This document shows, piece by piece, positions 32,289 through 41,683 of a DNA stretch of 64,000 nucleotides. Below the pieces are notes generated by a model. The model saw only the letters and a list, made by a program, of their open reading frames with translations, did not search any database and was not told the origin of the DNA. Location of the stretch: positions 992,001 to 1,056,000 of the forward strand of contig NZ_CP019300.1 of NCBI RefSeq assembly GCF_001953955.1. Reading direction: 5' to 3'. The translations under genes and the position numbers were made by a program. Origin of the DNA: Prevotella intermedia ATCC 25611 = DSM 20706. GTDB lineage: Bacteria; Bacteroidota; Bacteroidia; Bacteroidales; Bacteroidaceae. Position 1 is the first letter of the stretch. The number at the start of each line of letters is the position of its first letter.

Positions 32289-34208
32289 GTGAAGAAAACT
32301 ATTCCTGTAATTGGTATGGCGTGTTCGGCGTGTTCTGCCAATGTGGAAAGAAAGCTCAACAGCTTAAACGGCGTAGCTTCTGCTTCGGTTTCGTTGCCTT
32401 CACGCACGGCATTGATAGACTTTAATCCTGACGAAATATCGTTAGCAGACTTGAAAGCTGCCATTAATGCCATCGGATTTGACCTTGTAATAGAGGAAGG
32501 ACGCTCGGCAGTTGAGATTGAAAAGCGTGCTTTTACGTTACTGAAGCGCAAAACTGCCTTGTCGTGGCTGTTTGCCATCGGTGTTATGGCTGTGTCGATG
32601 CATTGGGTAGATATGGGTAATGCAAGCACAACCAACCAAATAGCCTTGCTCATCGCACTTGCCAATATGGTGTATTGCGGTCGTAGGTTCTATGTTTCTG
32701 CATGGAAGCAACTGCAAAACGGCTTAGCCAATATGGATACGCTTGTGGCTTTGTCTACGTTGATAGCCTTTTTGTTCAGTGTTTTCAATACCTTTTGGGG
32801 CGAAACGGTATGGGGGAGTCGTGGCATAGCGTGGCATACCTATTTCGATGCTTCGGTTATGATAATCACCTTTGTGCTTACGGGTAAGCTCTTGGAAGAG
32901 AAAGCGAAGGACGGTACTGCTTCGTCTATCCGTCAAATGATGGGAATGACACCTAAAACAGCCCACATTGTAGATGGAGAAAAGATAGAGGAGGTGCCTA
33001 TTTCAACCATAGAAGTGGGCGATTTGCTTGAAGTTCGTACTGGCGAAAAGGTGCCAGTAGACGGCGAAGTGGTTTGGGCAGAGAGCTTTATGACGGCTAA
33101 TGCTGCCTACATAGACGAGAGTATGATAACGGGTGAGCCTAATCCTGCCCCAAAAAGGAAAGGCGATAAGGTACTCGCAGGCACTATTCCAAATCAGGGA
33201 AAGCTAAGAATGCGTGCCCGACAGATAGGCAAGGACACTGTGATAGCGCAGATTATCCGTATGGTACAAGAAGCACAAGGCTCTAAAGCACCCGTTCAGC
33301 GTATCGTAGACAAGGCTGCTTTGGTATTCGTTCCTGTTGTTGCATCGATAGCCCTCTGCACTTTCCTTGTGTGGTGGCTTATCGGTGGCAATGCTTATCT
33401 GCCACAAGCCATTCTGTCGGCTATTGCAGTGTTGGTCATTGCCTGTCCTTGTGCAATGGGGTTGGCTACACCGACAGCGTTGATGGTGGGCATAGGCAAG
33501 GCTGCAGAGAAGCAAATACTGATTAAAGATGCTGCTGCGTTGGAGAATTTGCGCAGAATAGACGCGCTTGTAACCGATAAGACGGGTACATTAACCATTC
33601 CAAATAGAAGCATTGACTTCACTAAATCCGACGATTTGGCTTTGGAAGAACGCGAAACGCTAAAGCCTAATGCAAGGGAAGCAATGGAAACGTTGCAGAA
33701 AAGTGGTGTGGAAGTTTATATGATGAGTGGCGATAAGGAGGAGGCTGCAAGGTATTGGGCTGAGAAAGCGGGCATAAAGCACTATCAAAGCAAAGTGTTG
33801 CCACAAGACAAAGAAGATATGGTGCGCCGTTTGCAAGCTGAAGGCAAGCGTGTGGCGATGGTTGGCGACGGCATAAACGACACGCAGGCATTGGCTTTGG
33901 CTGATGTCAGCATTGCCATTGGCAAGGGAACAGACGTAGCGATGGACGTTGCGCAAATCACACTTATGGGCGATGACCTCCAAACCTTGCCCGACGCCTT
34001 GTTGTTGAGCCACCGCACAGTACGTATGGTATGGCAAAACCTGTTTTGGGCATTCATATATAACATTGTCTGCATACCACTTGCAGCAGGAGTACTGTAT
34101 TTGTTTGGCATCGATTGGCAGATAACACCTTCTTGGGCAAGTGCTCTGATGGCATTTTCGAGTGTCAGCGTAGTGCTAAACAGTCTGCGTTTGCGACTGA
34201 TGAAATAA
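32289..34208 (+). CDS. copA: P1B-type copper-transporting ATPase lacking a normal nucleotide-binding domain
   Basis: A 639-residue heavy-metal P-type ATPase. The GTG start at 32289 follows an unusually strong AGAAGGAGGA ribosome site. Order: HMA domain with GMACSACSANVE (C12, C15); membrane pair; A-domain with MITGEP near 281; CPC metal site C386-P-C388 in IACPCAMGLATP; phosphorylation site D430-KTGTLT; SGDKEE near 481; GDGINDTQAL near 525-534; C-terminal membrane helices with SALMAFSSVSVVLNSLRL. Between D430 and SGDK there are only about 50 residues, against about 140 in normal CopA. The ATP-binding N-domain with the SEHP motif and glycine loop is missing, replaced by IPNRSIDFTKSDDLALEERE. 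The reading frame is intact on both sides. The metal is inferred from CPC and the CopZ neighbour. Confidence 0.9.
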   Translation: MKKTIPVIGMACSACSANVERKLNSLNGVASASVSLPSRTALIDFNPDEISLADLKAAINAIGFDLVIEEGRSAVEIEKRAFTLLKRKTALSWLFAIGVMAVSMHWVDMGNASTTNQIALLIALANMVYCGRRFYVSAWKQLQNGLANMDTLVALSTLIAFLFSVFNTFWGETVWGSRGIAWHTYFDASVMIITFVLTGKLLEEKAKDGTASSIRQMMGMTPKTAHIVDGEKIEEVPISTIEVGDLLEVRTGEKVPVDGEVVWAESFMTANAAYIDESMITGEPNPAPKRKGDKVLAGTIPNQGKLRMRARQIGKDTVIAQIIRMVQEAQGSKAPVQRIVDKAALVFVPVVASIALCTFLVWWLIGGNAYLPQAILSAIAVLVIACPCAMGLATPTALMVGIGKAAEKQILIKDAAALENLRRIDALVTDKTGTLTIPNRSIDFTKSDDLALEERETLKPNAREAMETLQKSGVEVYMMSGDKEEAARYWAEKAGIKHYQSKVLPQDKEDMVRRLQAEGKRVAMVGDGINDTQALALADVSIAIGKGTDVAMDVAQITLMGDDLQTLPDALLLSHRTVRMVWQNLFWAFIYNIVCIPLAAGVLYLFGIDWQITPSWASALMAFSSVSVVLNSLRLRLMK

Positions 34209-34328
34209 GCAACAGCTTCTTTTGGGCTCACTAAAAAGTGGTGTAGAATATGTCTGTTACTTTACAGGGAAATCGTTGCGCCGATGCAGAATCTTGATAA
34301 TAGCAATGTCTTGCCGTATATATAAACA

Positions 34329-34366
34329 AAAAAGCGAATTGTTCCAAAAGGAATAATTCGCTTTTT
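34329..34366. terminator. Bidirectional terminator between copA and rny
   Basis: AAAAAGCGAATTGTTCC and GGAATAATTCGCTTTTT pair with one mismatch around AAAA. A and T runs flank it, serving both convergent genes. Confidence 0.88.
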
Positions 34367-34397
34367 ATAAGTTTGTATCTTTACAGAATGACTATGT

Positions 34398-35936
34398 TTA
34401 TTTTGCGTAAGAAACACTTCGTGTCTCTCGAATGACGGTGATTTTTACCTGTCCAGGATAAGTCATTTCATTTTGAATCTTTTCAGCAATCTCGCTACTC
34501 AATTGCTCGCTTTGAACATCGTCCATCTTGTCAGCACCTACAATAACACGTAGTTCGCGTCCTGCTTGGATAGCATAGGTCTTTGTAACGCCTGGATAGC
34601 TCATTGCTATGGCTTCCAAATCGTTCAAACGCTTGATGTAAGCCTCAACAATTTCGCGGCGTGCACCTGGTCGTGCACCTGAAATGGCATCGCAAACCTG
34701 AACGATAGGTGCAATAAGGCTCGTCATTTCTATTTCGTCGTGGTGCGCAGCAATGGCATTGCAGATTTCGGGCTTCTCTTTAAACTTCTCAGCAATGCGA
34801 CCACCATATAATGCGTGTGGAAGTTCTGTTTCCTCATCAGGCACTTTTCCAATATCGTGCAATAAGCCTGCACGCTTTGCCTTCTTTGGATTTAACCCAA
34901 GTTCGCTTGCCATGATACCACAAAGGTTGGCTGTTTCGCGAGCGTGTTGAAGAAGGTTCTGTCCGTATGAAGAGCGGTATTTCATCTTACCAACGATGCG
35001 GATTAGTTCTGGGTGCAAGCCGTGGATACCCAAATCAATGGCTGTGCGCTTACCTGTCTCAATGATTTCGTTGTCTAATTGCTTCTTAACCTTTGCCACA
35101 ACTTCCTCAATGCGAGCTGGGTGGATACGACCATCGGAAACCAATTGGTGGAGTGCTAAGCGACAAATCTCACGTCGAACAGGGTCGAAACCTGATATAA
35201 CAATTGCTTCGGGTGTGTCATCGACAACGATTTCAACACCAGTAGCTGCTTCAAGGGCACGAATATTGCGACCTTCGCGACCAATAATTCTGCCTTTTAC
35301 CTCGTCGCTGTCAATATGGAATACGCTAACCGAGTTCTCGATAGCAGTTTCGGTGGCAACACGTTGAATAGTTTGAATGACAATTTTCTTGGCTTGTTGA
35401 TTCGCATTTAGTTTTGCTTCATCAACAATTTCATTGATATAAGATGCCGCATCGAGCTTAGCTTGGTCTTTCAAACTTTCGATAAGGCGAGTTTTTGCCT
35501 CTTCTGCACTCAAGCCAGAGAGCTCTTCGAGTTTAGCGCGTTCTGCTTCTTTCTGCTTCTCTAACTCTTGTTCCTTAACCATCAACAGCTTCTTGTCGTT
35601 TTCAATGCGCTGTTGTTGTTGCTCAACCTCTTGTTTACGACGGTTCATTTCGTCTAAACGCTGGTTCAAGGTAATCTCTTTCTGCTTTAAACGGTTTTCG
35701 TTTTGCTGAAATTTATGATTTCTTTGTTGAACTTCTTTCTCAAGTTCGCTCTTCTTATTAAGGAATTTTTCTTTGACCTCAAGTAGTTTCTTTTCTTTCA
35801 ATACTTCGGTGTCCTTCTCTGCTTTCGCCATAGCGTCTTTGTATTGACCATCAATGATGTAACGAAAGGTAGTGTAGCCGATGATAAGACCTACTACGAG
35901 GCATACAAGAGCTATAATTATAGTTATCAGACTCAT
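34398..35936 (-). CDS. rny: Ribonuclease Y
   Basis: A 512-residue membrane-anchored endoribonuclease that starts mRNA decay in many bacteria. The N-terminal membrane helix (residues 4-25, [19 protein letters not shown]) is followed by a long coiled coil (about 30-200). The KH RNA-binding domain with [20 protein letters not shown] lies near 212-231. The HD catalytic domain has [13 protein letters not shown] (H360-D361), and the closing [19 protein letters not shown] matches the family end. Length is normal. It lies at the end of a minus-strand operon after zapA and a coiled-coil gene. Confidence 0.97.
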   Translation of the reverse strand: MSLITIIIALVCLVVGLIIGYTTFRYIIDGQYKDAMAKAEKDTEVLKEKKLLEVKEKFLNKKSELEKEVQQRNHKFQQNENRLKQKEITLNQRLDEMNRRKQEVEQQQQRIENDKKLLMVKEQELEKQKEAERAKLEELSGLSAEEAKTRLIESLKDQAKLDAASYINEIVDEAKLNANQQAKKIVIQTIQRVATETAIENSVSVFHIDSDEVKGRIIGREGRNIRALEAATGVEIVVDDTPEAIVISGFDPVRREICRLALHQLVSDGRIHPARIEEVVAKVKKQLDNEIIETGKRTAIDLGIHGLHPELIRIVGKMKYRSSYGQNLLQHARETANLCGIMASELGLNPKKAKRAGLLHDIGKVPDEETELPHALYGGRIAEKFKEKPEICNAIAAHHDEIEMTSLIAPIVQVCDAISGARPGARREIVEAYIKRLNDLEAIAMSYPGVTKTYAIQAGRELRVIVGADKMDDVQSEQLSSEIAEKIQNEMTYPGQVKITVIRETRSVSYAK

Positions 35937-35966
35937 TTAAATTATTTATAATGTTATTTATCTTGG

Positions 35967-36260
35967 TTACTTCTTTAGTGCTTCTTCTATCTCTGAAGTG
36001 AGTTTGCCAAGAATTTCGTTGAATGGTGCAGTATCGTTGCGTGCGCCTTCTTTTTTGTAGTGAAGAGCAATATCTAACATTGCCATATATAAGATGTCTT
36101 TATCGCTCTTTTTGCCTTTAAAATAGGTTGCATAAGTGTTTACAGTATCTGTGATTAATTTTGAGGCAGCACGGTAGTATTCTTCGTCTTCACGAGGAAT
36201 ATTTACCGATAGCTCTGTATCGTATACGTGTAACCTAATATGCAATTTATCGTCTGCCAT
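35967..36260 (-). CDS. zapA: Cell division protein ZapA
   Basis: A 97-residue FtsZ-ring-associated protein. It has the ZapA N-terminal beta-strand domain (LHIRLHVYDTELSVNIPRED) and a C-terminal helix for coiled-coil dimers. Family features EYYRAASKLITDTVNTYA and LYMAMLDIALHY are present. It lies between a ZapB-like coiled-coil gene (11 bases upstream) and rny (30 bases downstream). This arrangement is typical of Bacteroidetes and links it to division. Confidence 0.9.
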   Translation of the reverse strand: MADDKLHIRLHVYDTELSVNIPREDEEYYRAASKLITDTVNTYATYFKGKKSDKDILYMAMLDIALHYKKEGARNDTAPFNEILGKLTSEIEEALKK

Positions 36261-36271
36261 TCGATTCGAGG

Positions 36272-36565
36272 TTATTTCTCACTAATGAGTGTGATGCACT
36301 TGTTTACATCGCGGATAAGTTTGGATATGCGTTTCTGTGCGCCTTCCATATCGCCGTCAGAAATTTCTATCATCTTAGCCATCTTTAATGAATTATAGTC
36401 GCTTTGCGCCTGTTTCAGCTGTGCTTCGAGCTTTGTAATCTCTTTTTCACGCTGATCCACCAAATCATACAACTCGTTGTTTTCTTTTTTTATCTCTTCG
36501 TATTGAAGAATCATTTGTCTAACACGAGTCGCAAAAGTATTCAGTGTCTTTTCATTCGCATTCAT
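36272..36565 (-). CDS. Small coiled-coil protein, ZapB-like by context
   Basis: A 97-residue protein dominated by a heptad coiled coil (about 15-65, with YEEIKKENNELYDLVDQREK and ITKLEAQLKQAQSDYNSLKM). A short C-terminal helical part follows (AQKRISKLIRDVNKCITLI). It is first in the operon with zapA, starting from its own -7 element. A role at the division ring like ZapB is inferred from position and shape only. One of the six GATC sites in the window lies in it (36454). Confidence 0.8.
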   Translation of the reverse strand: MNANEKTLNTFATRVRQMILQYEEIKKENNELYDLVDQREKEITKLEAQLKQAQSDYNSLKMAKMIEISDGDMEGAQKRISKLIRDVNKCITLISEK

Positions 36566-36586
36566 TTGCCTATATCATTTTGGCTA

Positions 36587-36594
36587 CAAATTTA
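36587..36594 (-). promoter_or_regulatory. -7 element (TAAATTTG) for the coiled-coil/zapA/rny operon
   Basis: Read on the minus strand, TAAATTTG fits TAnnTTTG, 22 bases before the start codon. Confidence 0.55.
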
Positions 36595-36659
36595 CGTTAA
36601 AGTTTTAATTTAACAAAATTTCCGACCAATTATTTTCTGTTCTCCAACAGAATAAACTT

Positions 36660-37295
36660 TTATTTTGTTGCTGTATCGTCAGCATTTTGCTTTGGTTCTT
36701 TCTTTGCTAACAGGACGATTTGGTAGACAAATTCTGTTGCCCATTGGCGTGAAAAACCAAGACGTTGCGACAGTTGGCGAACCGACATAACTGCCTTTAT
36801 AACACCTGGGTCGGTGTAATCGTTCTTATTGTAAATATCGTTGATAGTCTTTTCGGTCATCGTGTAGATGATTTTCGTGAAGAAACCTGGCACGCGAAGT
36901 TTAAATTTCATAAGGTTTCCAATAAGCATCATCAAGTCTTGGGTGTAGGCTTGGAATTGGTAAAGATAGCTTTGGGCATCTTGTATCTTTTTGCAATTCT
37001 TCTTAATACTGGCGTCTACTTCATCGAAGAACAGGTCGTTAGTACCATATAGATTCTTCATTGTTTTTTTTACGCTATTCTTTTCGCCCACTCCTAATTT
37101 ATTATTAACAGTTGGAACGTGGAAAGTTTGCTTATAAGTACGAAGGTCGGGCAACATTGTTAAGTTCGTAATGCCTAATCGAGCGGCAAGGGCAGCTTGA
37201 AAATAGACACGTACTAAAGTCATATAGTCGTTCATACCCCCAACCTTTTCTTGTTCTTCGTTATTTCCTTTAAATATTTTAGAAAATATTCCCAT
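36660..37295 (-). CDS. Conserved hypothetical cytosolic protein
   Basis: A 211-residue soluble protein with no signal peptide or membrane segment. It opens MGIFSKIFKGNNEEQEKVGG, similar to short N-terminal tails of other Bacteroidetes proteins. The rest is mostly helical and basic (VYFQAALAARLGITNLTMLP, KFKLRVPGFFTKIIYTM, MSVRQLSQRLGFSRQWATEF). I do not recognise a domain. It has its own -7 element (37350) and is not clearly in an operon with the division genes, 95 bases further on. Confidence 0.75.
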   Translation of the reverse strand: MGIFSKIFKGNNEEQEKVGGMNDYMTLVRVYFQAALAARLGITNLTMLPDLRTYKQTFHVPTVNNKLGVGEKNSVKKTMKNLYGTNDLFFDEVDASIKKNCKKIQDAQSYLYQFQAYTQDLMMLIGNLMKFKLRVPGFFTKIIYTMTEKTINDIYNKNDYTDPGVIKAVMSVRQLSQRLGFSRQWATEFVYQIVLLAKKEPKQNADDTATK

Positions 37296-37349
37296 TTTAG
37301 TTTATTAATGAATTTGATTAATAACTGAGTCTACACTCTTTTGCGTTTG

Positions 37350-37357
37350 CAAAGTTA
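37350..37357 (-). promoter_or_regulatory. -7 element (TAACTTTG) for the 211-residue protein gene
   Basis: TAACTTTG on the minus strand fits TAnnTTTG, 55 bases before the ATG. Confidence 0.55.
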
Positions 37358-37635
37358 AGAAAATAAAATAAGATTTAGGATAATAAGCATATTTTTTTTA
37401 ATTGCTGTGTTGTTTAGTTGTTTATGCTTTGATAGAATGTGTGTTTTTACTCGTTACTATGCTTTGGTTCGTTGTAAAATGGAAATAGCTAAAAGGATTA
37501 GATACCATTAAAAGGAAGTTTGCCTTGGTTTTTTCTGAATGTCAGTTCGGCATAAAGGGAGTTGGTTAAGCAAGCTATCTCGTAGATGTTTTTCTACAAA
37601 TCCACTGATGAAACAGTGAGAGTTATTTCATTTAA

Positions 37636-37838
37636 TTTTATAAAAATAATTCCGTTAAAAAGTGGTAACTGTGCTTTGGTGTTGCGAAAGCGGCTGTTTT
37701 GCGATGCAAAACCTACGCTTTTACCGTGCAAAAGAGCCGCTTTTGGAGTACAAAACAATAGGTTTTGTAATGACCTGATAGATAGAGAATTATGCAATAG
37801 TTATATGTGTGAAAAATATTTACACACATGTTGCTTTA
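37636..37838 (+). repeat. Dispersed intergenic repeat, copy D (permuted cassettes)
   Basis: The framework is weaker at the left but clear from GTTGCGAAAG to GTGAAAAATATTTACACA. The cassettes are CGGCTG, CCTACG and GAGCCG. Compared with copy C, the CCTACG cassette has moved from arm 3 to arm 2. Confidence 0.8.
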
Positions 37839-38036
37839 TTTTCGTTCATATAATAGCGTGAAGATGCTTCATTTCTTTCTGATGATAAGTGTATCAAATC
37901 ATTATCAGTTCTTTCTTTAAGTAAAATAAATTATATGGCGTTATTCTTATATTGAACTCACGTTATTTGATGCAAAAAGTTTTAGTGGACAGTAACATTT
38001 TTTATTATAGATGCCTTAAATATCAATTTAATTGAT

Positions 38037-38044
38037 TACCTTTG
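38037..38044 (+). promoter_or_regulatory. -7 element (TACCTTTG) for the rfbA operon
   Basis: TACCTTTG fits TAnnTTTG. The leader to the rfbA ATG would be about 155 bases, long enough for regulation but without a clear hairpin-terminator. Confidence 0.55.
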
Positions 38045-38206
38045 CGGGCAATAAACAGAATAACTCAGAATTGAATGAGGAGAGATTACTATTTGCGAGT
38101 AACTATTGGAATGTTTCTACGAAATGTGAAGATTGGGAGAAGCGTATTCTCTACCTGTTCTGACTGGGCGTAACATCTATATAATAAGCATTTAATAAAG
38201 ATAAGT

Positions 38207-39091
38207 ATGAAAGGTATTGTTCTCGCAGGAGGCTCAGGTACTCGCCTTTATCCAATTACAAAAGGCATAAGCAAACAGTTGATACCTATTTATGATAAAC
38301 CAATGATTTATTATCCTATTTCCGCATTGATGCTTGCAGGCATAAAGGAAATACTGATAATATCAACCCCATACGATTTGCCTGGCTTTAAACGTCTTTT
38401 AGGCGATGGACAAGAGTTGGGAGTTAGGTTTGAATATGCAGAGCAACCATCGCCAGATGGATTGGCACAGGCTTTCATCATTGGCGAAAAGTTTATTGGC
38501 GATGATTCTGTTTGTTTGGTATTGGGCGATAATATCTTTTATGGTGCAGGCTTTACGGGTATGTTGAAAGAAAGCGTAAAGAATGCAGAACAAGAAGGAA
38601 AAGCTACTGTGTTTGGTTATTTCGTGAACGACCCAGAACGTTATGGCGTTGCAGAATTTGATAAGGCAGGAAACTGTCTTAGCATTGAAGAAAAGCCCGA
38701 ACACCCTAAAAGCAACTATGCCGTGATAGGTTTGTATTTCTATCCAAACAGTGTGGTGGAAATAGCAAAGCATATAAAGCCTTCAGCACGAGGCGAACTT
38801 GAGATAACAACTGTAAACCAAGAATACTTAGCCAAGCAAGAACTAAAGGTTCAAACATTGCAACGTGGCTTTGCGTGGTTGGATACAGGTACACACGATA
38901 GCTTGTCTGAAGCAACTACCTTTATAGAATGTATAGAGAAACGCCAAGGCTTGAAAGTAGCTTGCCTTGAAGAAATTGCTTATAAACAAGGTTGGATAAG
39001 CAACCAACAACTTAGAGAAAATGCAGAGGTAATGAAGAAGAATGAATATGGTCAGTATCTTCTTCGTCTTGCTGATGAGAACAATCAATAG
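38207..39091 (+). CDS. rfbA: Glucose-1-phosphate thymidylyltransferase
   Basis: Makes dTDP-glucose from glucose 1-phosphate and dTTP, the first step to dTDP-rhamnose for surface polysaccharide. The 294-residue protein begins [20 protein letters not shown], the nucleotide loop. It continues with [49 protein letters not shown] and the C-terminal [18 protein letters not shown]. The other dTDP-rhamnose genes (rfbBCD) are not in the window. A BY-kinase gene follows after 15 bases. Confidence 0.97.
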   Translation: MKGIVLAGGSGTRLYPITKGISKQLIPIYDKPMIYYPISALMLAGIKEILIISTPYDLPGFKRLLGDGQELGVRFEYAEQPSPDGLAQAFIIGEKFIGDDSVCLVLGDNIFYGAGFTGMLKESVKNAEQEGKATVFGYFVNDPERYGVAEFDKAGNCLSIEEKPEHPKSNYAVIGLYFYPNSVVEIAKHIKPSARGELEITTVNQEYLAKQELKVQTLQRGFAWLDTGTHDSLSEATTFIECIEKRQGLKVACLEEIAYKQGWISNQQLRENAEVMKKNEYGQYLLRLADENNQ

Positions 39092-39106
39092 AATAATGCT
39101 ATATTT

Positions 39107-41611
39107 ATGATAGAAGAAAATAAGAACGTAGAGAAAGAATACGGACAGGAAGAAACTGGAAAGTCGTTTATAAATTTTCAGTTGATTTATCGTACCATTA
39201 TCCTTAATTGGTATTGGTTCATACTTTCTACAATCATTTGTGTAGGCTTGGGCGCAATCTATTTGCGTTATACAACACCTACTTATCAAACTGTTGCAAA
39301 GTTGCTTATCAAGGAACAGGAGAACGATAGAAGGTCAGGTATTAAGTACTCATCAAATCTTGGAACAATATCTAATTCTGAAGGTCTTGATAACGAGATT
39401 GAAATACTTGGTTCAAGGTCTGTAGCTCAAGATGCAGTACGCGACTTGAAACTTTATACAAATTACACGATAAAGGGTAGGTTTAAGACTTTAACATATT
39501 ATGGCGACCAACCTTTGAATGTAGACCTCGATAGCGAACATTTGGAACGCTTGAACAGACCTATGCAACTTTCAATAAAGCGCGATAGTAATACTTTCAT
39601 TTTATCGGGCACTTATTCTGTTCCAAAGAATGAGCGCGACGCTGAAGGCCCATTTACGATAAATCGTAAGTTCTATTCGCTGCCACATACAATTGTTACT
39701 CGTGCAGGAGCAATTACGATTAACTCTAATAATGGTAGGGTCTTGCGTAAGGGCGAAGAGTTGAATGTAACAATACAGTCGCCTAAAGATGCTTGTGGAA
39801 AGTATGTTAGTAGTTTACAAATAGCGAACAGTTCGAAAGGTTCAAATATTGCTTTACTTAGAATAGTAGACGAAATACCTAATCGAAGCATCGACTACCT
39901 AAAACAACTTGTTGTAGCCTATAACCGTCAGGCAAATGAAGATAAGAATACAATAGCACTTAGTACTGACCGCTTTATCAGTGCTCGTCTTGGCAAAATC
40001 AGTCAAGAACTGGGTGTAACTGAGGGAAAATTGCAAAGCTATAAGCAGCAAAATGGTATGGTAGAGCAGCAAATGAATGCTGCAAGTAGCTTCTCGAACC
40101 AAACAGCGTCTGAACAAAAGCTCACAGAGATAGAAACTCAAATCCAGCTCTTCAATAGTGTTGCTTCAGAGGTGAATAGCTCTTCAAGAGATTTCTCACA
40201 GGTGATACCTTCCAATATTGGTTTAACCGACCCTACTACATCAGGTCTTATCAATAAATACAACGAATTGGTGTTGGAAAGAAACCGTCTTCTTCGAAGC
40301 GCATCGGTAAATTCGCCAGTGGTAGAACCACTTACCGACCAAATCAGAACGCTTAATACAAACATTCGTCGTGCTATTGAAACAGGGCGTCATAATTTGG
40401 AAATTCAAAGAAATGCTATTGCTGGTCAGTTTAATAAGTATAATACAGAAGTAGCTGCGGCTCCAAAACAAGAACGAATGATACAGTCTATTGGTCGTGA
40501 GCACGAAGTTAGGTCAGGATTGTATTTGATGTTGTTGCAGAAGCGTGAAGAGAATAGCATTTCGCTTGCAGCAACTGTTGATAAGGGTAAGTTAATTGAT
40601 GAACCACAGTTTGCAGGTATCGTAAGTCCGAATACACAAATGATTTACCTTATTGCATTGCTAATTGGTCTTCTTTTGCCTGCGTTTATCTTGTTCCTTA
40701 TCCAATTCTTTAGATATAGGATAGAAGGACACGAAGATGTGGCACGACTCACCAAGTTGCCCATTATTGCTGATGTTCCTGTTGCAAGTGAAGCGGCAAA
40801 GGGCAAGGCAGATATTGTGGTACACGAAAACCAGAACAATCAAATGGAAGAGGTGTTCCGTTCAATGCGTACCAATATACAATTTGTATTGGAAGAGAAC
40901 CAGAAGGTTATTCTCTTCACATCATCAACATCTGGCGAGGGCAAGACCTTTACAGCTGCTAATCTTGCAGTCAGCTTTGCATTGCTAGGCAAAAAGGTTA
41001 TCCTTGTAGGCTTGGATATTCGTAAACCTCGACTCGCTGAGCAGTTTAAGATAAACGATCATAAGCATGGTATTACAAACTTATTGATGAAGAACGAGCC
41101 TACTTTAGAAGATTTGAAGGCGCAAATTCTTCCATCGGGTGTGAACGACCAGTTAGATTTATTGATGGCTGGACCTATTCCACCAAATCCAACAGAGTTG
41201 ATAGCACGCAATTCTTTGAATACTGTGTTTGATTTGTTGCGTCAAGAATACGATTATGTACTTGTTGATACAGCACCTGTCGGACTTGTTACCGATACAT
41301 TACAGATTGGTAAAATCGTAGACGCGACAGTTTATATGTGTCGTGCCGACTACACATTGAAGTCATCTTTCGATATGATTAACGAACTTTCAGAACAAAA
41401 GAAACTTCCAAAGATGAATGTCGTTCTTAATGGTGTCGATATGTCTAAAAAGAAGTATGGCTACTACTATGGTTACGGAACCTACGGCAAGTATGGCCGC
41501 TATGGATATGGAAAATACGGTAAATATGGCACCTACGGCAACTATGGTAGCTTTGGGAACTACAGTAACAGTAAGTATGGAAACAAGAACGATAATTCTA
41601 TAAAACGATAA
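39107..41611 (+). CDS. Polysaccharide co-polymerase/tyrosine kinase (Wzz-BY-kinase fusion)
   Basis: An 834-residue inner-membrane protein that in known systems controls capsule or exopolysaccharide chain length and export. The Wzz domain has membrane segments near residues 32-50 (LNWYWFILSTIICVGLGAIY) and near 512-530, with a long periplasmic coiled region between. The cytosolic kinase has Walker A SGEGKTFTAANLA (609-621), Walker A' KVILVGLDIRKPR (about 634-646) and Walker B DYVLVDTAPVGLV. The tail from about residue 780 is a YG-rich cluster with about 15 tyrosines (KKKYGYYYGYGTYGKYGRYG), the expected autophosphorylation site. No glycosyltransferase or export genes are adjacent. Confidence 0.95.
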   Translation: MIEENKNVEKEYGQEETGKSFINFQLIYRTIILNWYWFILSTIICVGLGAIYLRYTTPTYQTVAKLLIKEQENDRRSGIKYSSNLGTISNSEGLDNEIEILGSRSVAQDAVRDLKLYTNYTIKGRFKTLTYYGDQPLNVDLDSEHLERLNRPMQLSIKRDSNTFILSGTYSVPKNERDAEGPFTINRKFYSLPHTIVTRAGAITINSNNGRVLRKGEELNVTIQSPKDACGKYVSSLQIANSSKGSNIALLRIVDEIPNRSIDYLKQLVVAYNRQANEDKNTIALSTDRFISARLGKISQELGVTEGKLQSYKQQNGMVEQQMNAASSFSNQTASEQKLTEIETQIQLFNSVASEVNSSSRDFSQVIPSNIGLTDPTTSGLINKYNELVLERNRLLRSASVNSPVVEPLTDQIRTLNTNIRRAIETGRHNLEIQRNAIAGQFNKYNTEVAAAPKQERMIQSIGREHEVRSGLYLMLLQKREENSISLAATVDKGKLIDEPQFAGIVSPNTQMIYLIALLIGLLLPAFILFLIQFFRYRIEGHEDVARLTKLPIIADVPVASEAAKGKADIVVHENQNNQMEEVFRSMRTNIQFVLEENQKVILFTSSTSGEGKTFTAANLAVSFALLGKKVILVGLDIRKPRLAEQFKINDHKHGITNLLMKNEPTLEDLKAQILPSGVNDQLDLLMAGPIPPNPTELIARNSLNTVFDLLRQEYDYVLVDTAPVGLVTDTLQIGKIVDATVYMCRADYTLKSSFDMINELSEQKKLPKMNVVLNGVDMSKKKYGYYYGYGTYGKYGRYGYGKYGKYGTYGNYGSFGNYSNSKYGNKNDNSIKR

Positions 41612-41683
41612 TAATTAAAAATTGATATACAAGAAGTGTGTCAGCGTTTATGCATTGCCACACTTCTTTTTCTTTATACGACT

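Larger units (their letters stand above)
37296..38206. other. 911-base intergenic region between divergent genes
   Basis: It contains the minus-strand -7 element at 37350, repeat copy D (37636-37838) and the plus-strand -7 element at 38037. The rfbA leader of about 155 bases follows. No gene or structured RNA is evident in the rest. Confidence 0.5.

Noticed and set aside
41418..41603. DNA tandem repeat or second gene at the 3' end of the BY-kinase
   Set aside because: The periodicity follows the TAYGG-type codons of the tyrosine-glycine tail; overlapping frames there are shadows.
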